Notes under the pieces: model-generated
Database searches by the model: none
What the model was told of the DNA's origin: nothing
The model's input: only the letters and a program-made list of their open reading frames with translations
Part shown: positions 55,801-61,800 of the stretch, piece after piece
How the letters are laid out: the number at the start of each line of letters is the position of its first letter
Numbering within the stretch: position 1 is the first letter of the stretch
Made by a program: the position numbers and the translations under genes
NCBI GenBank assembly: GCA_946894095.1
Contig: OX335659.1
Span: 3,913,501 to 3,977,500, forward strand
DNA: 64,000 nt
Source: Incurvaria masculella
Lineage: Eukaryota; Arthropoda; Insecta; Lepidoptera; Incurvariidae
Reading direction: 5' to 3'

Positions 55801-58800
55801 CCCAAAGGGGTAGGCAAAGCTGATAGAGCACCGCACGATTCGATCACATGATACTTCTTTCGCTTCTTCTACAGATTATTATTATTATTATATTATTATT
55901 TTTATATACACTAGCAGCTGCAAGTTGATGCGTGTACTTCACTGATTGAGTGCACATTGTTTTTATTTTAATTTTTTTAATTTACGTGTTCATAATACGA
56001 ACGGGTGCCAATTACACTGCAGTATGTCATCAATCTGGTCATGGTGCATTCACGACAATTCCACTCATTTTGTAAATCTGTCACACCATTTTTTTGTCAC
56101 ATGGCTGTCACACGAGCAAATGGCTCTAAATGTGCAAACCAACTTAACATAGCCTTTATACTAATTGAGTTTTGGACGCATCACAGGTTCTGGCATCGTA
56201 CATGGCCCCGGGTGAGCAGTGGCCACCGGATGAGGAAGTGCTGGAGCCGGCGGAGCGCGAGGCGCATGACCTCCCGCCTGAGTTCATCGAACAGCTGTCG
56301 CGAAGTGCGCTTGTCCCCGCCATCTGCTCTTACCTGCGTAACGACTCTGGTATGCCTGCTATCTGATCATACCAGTGCAACTACTCTAGTATATATTTTG
56401 TCTGCTTCTATCTGTGCAGCTACTATGGTATGCATGCTATCTGCACATACCAGCGCAACTACTCTAGTATATCTCATGTCTGCTTGTAGTACCTGTGCAA
56501 CAACTCTGGTATGCCTGCTATCTGAACATAAAAGCGCAACTTCTCTAGTGTATGCCTGCTTCTACCTGTACAGCTACTCTGGTATGCATGCTATCTGCGC
56601 ATACCAGCGCAACTACTCTGGTATAACTCATGTCTGCTTGTACCTGTGCAATGACTGGTATGCCTGCTATCTTCTCATACCAGCGCAACTGCTCTAGTAT
56701 ATCTCATGTCTGCTTCTACCTTTGCAACTAATTCGGTATGCCTGCTATCTGCTCATATCTGCTCATATCTGCTCATATCTTGCACAGAATATGGAAAAAG
56801 TGCATTCTGCGTAGCAAAACATTGGCCTTAAAGTTTGGTGCAAGAAATATGCTGACCTTAAATAAAAACACTCACTCACAAAAACACAGCTTGAAACTCA
56901 ACTGCACGGAACATAACACCAACACCCGCAAACATTTCTTTACAAATAGAGTTGTGGAGTTATGGAACAAGCTCCCCGAAGACGTTATTAATGCTAACTC
57001 AACCAATCAATTCAAAAATCATTTGGACACTCATTTTAAAAGAAAATAAAACAAAGAACCAGTTAATTCATATTACAATGGCAATTGATTTAAAAAAAAA
57101 AACAAATAAATAAATGTGTTACCAAATACTAAATAAATAACTTTCCACATGACGATCAACTTAATCTAATGAAAAATAAGATTTAGACATATCAGCTTAG
57201 GCTGCCTGTCTAAAATAAATAAGTAAATAAAATAAATAAAGCTGTACTCTGTGCAACGACTCTGGTATGCCTGATGCGATGCTACCTTTGCCGCGCCTGC
57301 TACAAATGAGTCGCAACCTCAATTCCTACACTAGCAAACATCAATAGTGCCGTGTTATGTGCAGTGCTGGACATGTCGCGTCACATTCCCCTGTACGTGT
57401 GCGTGCTGCGCTGCGCGCGCGCCCTTTGGTCGCTGCGGAGTCGCGCGCTCGCGCCCTCGCTGCGGCCAGTGCCGCGTCTGCTGCGTCAGATGAGCCGCAC
57501 GACCAACTCCTACGCTAGTAAACTCAAGTAAGCATCCAAACGCTTGACCCTGTGTTTAAGGATACTCTTTCTGTCTTGGCTGTAGCGACAAATGCTTTCC
57601 ACACTCCCCAATTTTTTTTTTATTAGCACTTTTTCAGTGCACAAAATTGCACGATACTGCGATATATACTAAAGCCTATTGTCTCGTTAGAGAAACAAAT
57701 GAAACATGCCTTTTTGCCATTTTATGGACACTGAATGCAGTGATATAATGTATCACAGTGAATGCTAGTTCTATTTCAGTGATAAGTGATTAATAATCAT
57801 ATGTTTTGTATTACTTCCAGGATGAATAGGAAAAATTCTTACGGGAAAATGACATATAGCCAAAGATTTAGCTCAGGTTTAGGTAGCGGTATTGAAATGA
57901 GTGAAGAGGACGAGGGACTGGCTGGTCTCATCATGGACATTCAGGTGAGTTGTCAGAATTCAGCTGGCATCAAATGTCTCAATAAATCATATCCATATGT
58001 TTAATGTCCACAATGCAAAATCTAATACCGAGACCATAATTAATCATTGCTAACAGTCTTATGAACAATCTTAAGCATTCAATAAGGTCCACAACAAAAC
58101 ACTCTTATACCTATTATAGATAACATTTTCGCACGTCTACATTGCTGTGCTGAAATTCTCTCTAGAAAGCGAGATATTCAACATGGATTACGTATTTTTT
58201 ATGTTTATATCACGCCATACACTTTGTAGTCCCACTGGGCTTATTTCTGGATCCAGATCTTTACATTTCATATGTGTTACTACGAACGTACAGGCGACAG
58301 CTGAGGTGATGTGCCGTGCGGACAGCGACGAGGAGAGTGGACCAGGCGGAGTGCCGCGCCCCATCACCGGCGCCACGCGTGAGGCGCGCTACATCGAGGT
58401 CATGAGGCGGTTACAGTTTGGTAAGATCTGTTTACCTTCTCCATGTTTACTTGTTTTCCTTCTCACTTTATCGCTCCTATATAAAAAACGAGTAACGCTG
58501 CCCTTAGGGAGTACCAGTAATCCTAATTCCATGAATTTTAGAAATGTTTAAATTTTTTTTCTTTCACCCTTTATATTCCTTAGGTATTCGTCCCTTTGTT
58601 ATGACACACACATCTTTGCAATAACGATTATTGATTTTATTGCAACAGAATCTTTCGAAATGATGGAGGAGTGCCCGGACAACGACTACCGGTTTACGGT
58701 GTCATATCACTTCGAGAGCGCCGTCCGCTTGTCGGGCGAGCGCTCGCACCCGGCGCGCATGAAGCGGCTCGCGCAGGAGGCCGCCACGCTCTCCACGAGC

Positions 58801-61800
58801 CTGCCGCTCTCCTACAGCAGCTCCGTGTTCGTGCGCACCGACACCGACCGGCTAGATGTCATGAAGGTAAGTAAACTGCTCAACCTGAGCTGAGACCCGT
58901 TTGAAACTTTGTTTCGTTCAAAAAACCAAAAATACCCATGCGTCCTCGTAAACAATTCCTTTTTTTTTTATCCACTAAACATATTTGTGTCATGGGAATT
59001 TATCGAGGGCACCAAATGTGACAATGCAATGCACCTTAAACTAGCACAAGTTAGCTTGATTCTTTTGCGTTCCAATAGTTTAGGATACTCGGCCCAAAAC
59101 ATGCGGTGCCATGAACATAAAAGTGAACTGGAAACCCGCACTGTCATCAGGGACTTATGGTGGCCCTACTCGACGGGTCTAACTCATTCGCAGGCTCAGC
59201 ACAAAATTGGTCTGTTGCGCTCAAGCACTGTCTCTGTTTTAAGAAAAAATAAAGTCTTCATGATGAGGAGGATGCACCACGTCCATAAAGCAAACAATGC
59301 GCTTAGAGTTTGATTTGGTTACATTTACAAAACAAATATATTACAAATTTCTTATAGCTAAAAGTAAATCACGGAAGCTGCGTTTAATGACAAGATTTTT
59401 TTGGTTTTTTTGTTTTATCATTGAGTAATCCACAACCATAATTATTGTATAAAACATGCGAAAATTTTTAATTTTTGGACCTTATAACTTAGAAACCATA
59501 TAAAATTTTACAATGCCGACCATTGGCATCAACCATATATTTTGATCAAGTAAGCTGTTTTGAGTATAATTTTGGATCTTCGACAAGAAATGATCTTTCC
59601 ACGTTTGTATGGGGAGTTGAGCGAGAAGGCCCACCCTAACTGGCAATTTCAATAGATATGCCCAAAATGGCCGATGACGCAATGGTTCAGGAATGTTGCC
59701 TGTTCAGGTGCTGATAACGGGCCCTTCGGACACGCCGTACGCAAACGGCTGCTTTGTTCTGGACGTGTACTTCCCGGCGGACTACCCGTCGGTGCCGATG
59801 CTCATCAACCTGGAGACGACGGGCCGGCACTCGGTGCGCTTCAACCCCAACCTGTACAACGACGGCAAGGTCTGCCTCTCCGTGCTCAACACGTGGCACG
59901 GCCGGCCCGAGGAGAAGTGGAACGCGCACACCTCCAGCTTCTTGCAGGTCACTTTTTGTCTCTTCTCACTTCTTTCGAAGGGCTTGCCTAAAATCATAGC
60001 CTCATTAAAGTTACTACTCTTCTATGGGCAAGAAAGCTGTTGCCATTAAAGCACAATCCAAAAAATGGAGTTCTTTGTAACATATTTAGACAAAATTGTA
60101 TCCATAATGTTAACTCTTTTATATCGCAGAAAACTGTACCCTGTTAATAATAAACCCAGATCATCGCCTGAATAATTTTATCCCCTTCATTCGAATGCAT
60201 GTCAATTCAAAGGACAAAACATTGTATAACCATTCAGATGATGATCTTGGTTTAATCGTAACAGGTATAGAGCTTTCAAAATCCATTTTAATAAAGGAAA
60301 CTGACAGACTGTAATTACCAAGCCTTAATTAAAAAGATAAGAATGTTAGTCAATTTTATTGAAATTTATTTCATTTTTTTCATTTATTTCAAGTTGCCTA
60401 TAACTCCAAAGTCACAACTTCACCACCGATTTTATTTTGGTCAATGTTCGGTCAAATGGAGATTAAGCTTTTGAAAGCATGCATGTATTTTGCAGGTGCT
60501 AGTATCGATTCAGTCGCTCATCCTGGTCCCGGAGCCGTACTTCAACGAGCCGGGCTACGAGCGCAGCCGAGGCACGCGTGTCGGCTCGCACGCCTCCACC
60601 GAGTACAACTCCAACATCTACCAGGCGTGCGTCCGGTGGGCGATGCTCGACCACCTGCGCAGCCCCGCGCCCTGCTTCAAGCAGGTCTGTACTCATTTAC
60701 TACACTGGGGCGCAGCTGCAGCGTGAGCGTCGGCTCGCACGCCTCCACCGAGTACTCCAAAATGTCTAGAGCGTGCTGGACCATAGAACGCAGAGAGGTA
60801 TCCTATATCCCTTCAAAGTTAACGGTTCTCTTTATTATGGGATGCCTCAAAGTCTTCGACAAGATGCACGGCACAGCCCGGTATTGAGTCCAAGGAGTCA
60901 ACCGTTCCACAGATGCGTACAATACTCCACGCAAAACCTTTCATCTGTCTTATAGAGGAGCAATTTTTGGTCCGGCGTCGAATACTGATGCACCCTGTTG
61001 AGGACTCCTGGCATTTTAGAGGCCGGCTTAGCTTCACCCTTTAATATGACGTCCGCAATCCAGGTCATGCGTCAGGTCGACGCCAAGAATCCCTGTGGTC
61101 GTCCATATGCGGATTGATATGAACATGATTAATGATCACAGAATTTATCAACTTGAAAAATAAACCGCAGGGCAAATTATTAGATGGTAAAGTCACCATA
61201 GGTCTTCTCAGGTCGCAGTGACTTCAAGATACGAATACCAATTCAACACCTTTAAGCATAACATAAACTGTGAAACAATAATAAATACATGAGGATGTGT
61301 TCATTGCCCAATGTTTCTTAAGCGAGTTTGAACAAAAACAGCCAACCAGCATGAGAGGTTTGGTTTGAAACTAACACCTCCGGCATAGGAGGTAAATGCT
61401 TCACCACTACATCGCAGAACTCGCTACGATGTATGATGGTGGCGGTTGCGCTGTGCAGGTCATCCAGACGCACTTCTGGATCAAGCGGAACGAGGTGATG
61501 CAGACGATCGCCGGGTGGATCACGGAGCTGGAGGGGCAGGGCGGCGACAAGCGGACGCAGCGCAGCATCACCCTCAACCTGATGGCTCTCAAGGTGCGTG
61601 CAACCATGTTGAGCAGCTCGTAGCCTAGTGGCGCGGGGACTGGCCTAGCGTACCAGAGGCCTGGGTTCAATTCCGACATGCACCACTGTCTTTCTCTATC
61701 CGAGATATTTCGATAAGTGCAATTCATCATGAATACGAGCTGCTCCATGGTTCGGAATCCATGTAAAACTGTAGGTCCCCTTCCCCTACCAGGTGGTAGG

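Noticed and set aside
56005..56697. 230-residue ORF with [14 protein letters not shown] repeats
   Set aside because: Begins in intron, crosses exon 46 out of frame and continues through the donor-derived minisatellite.
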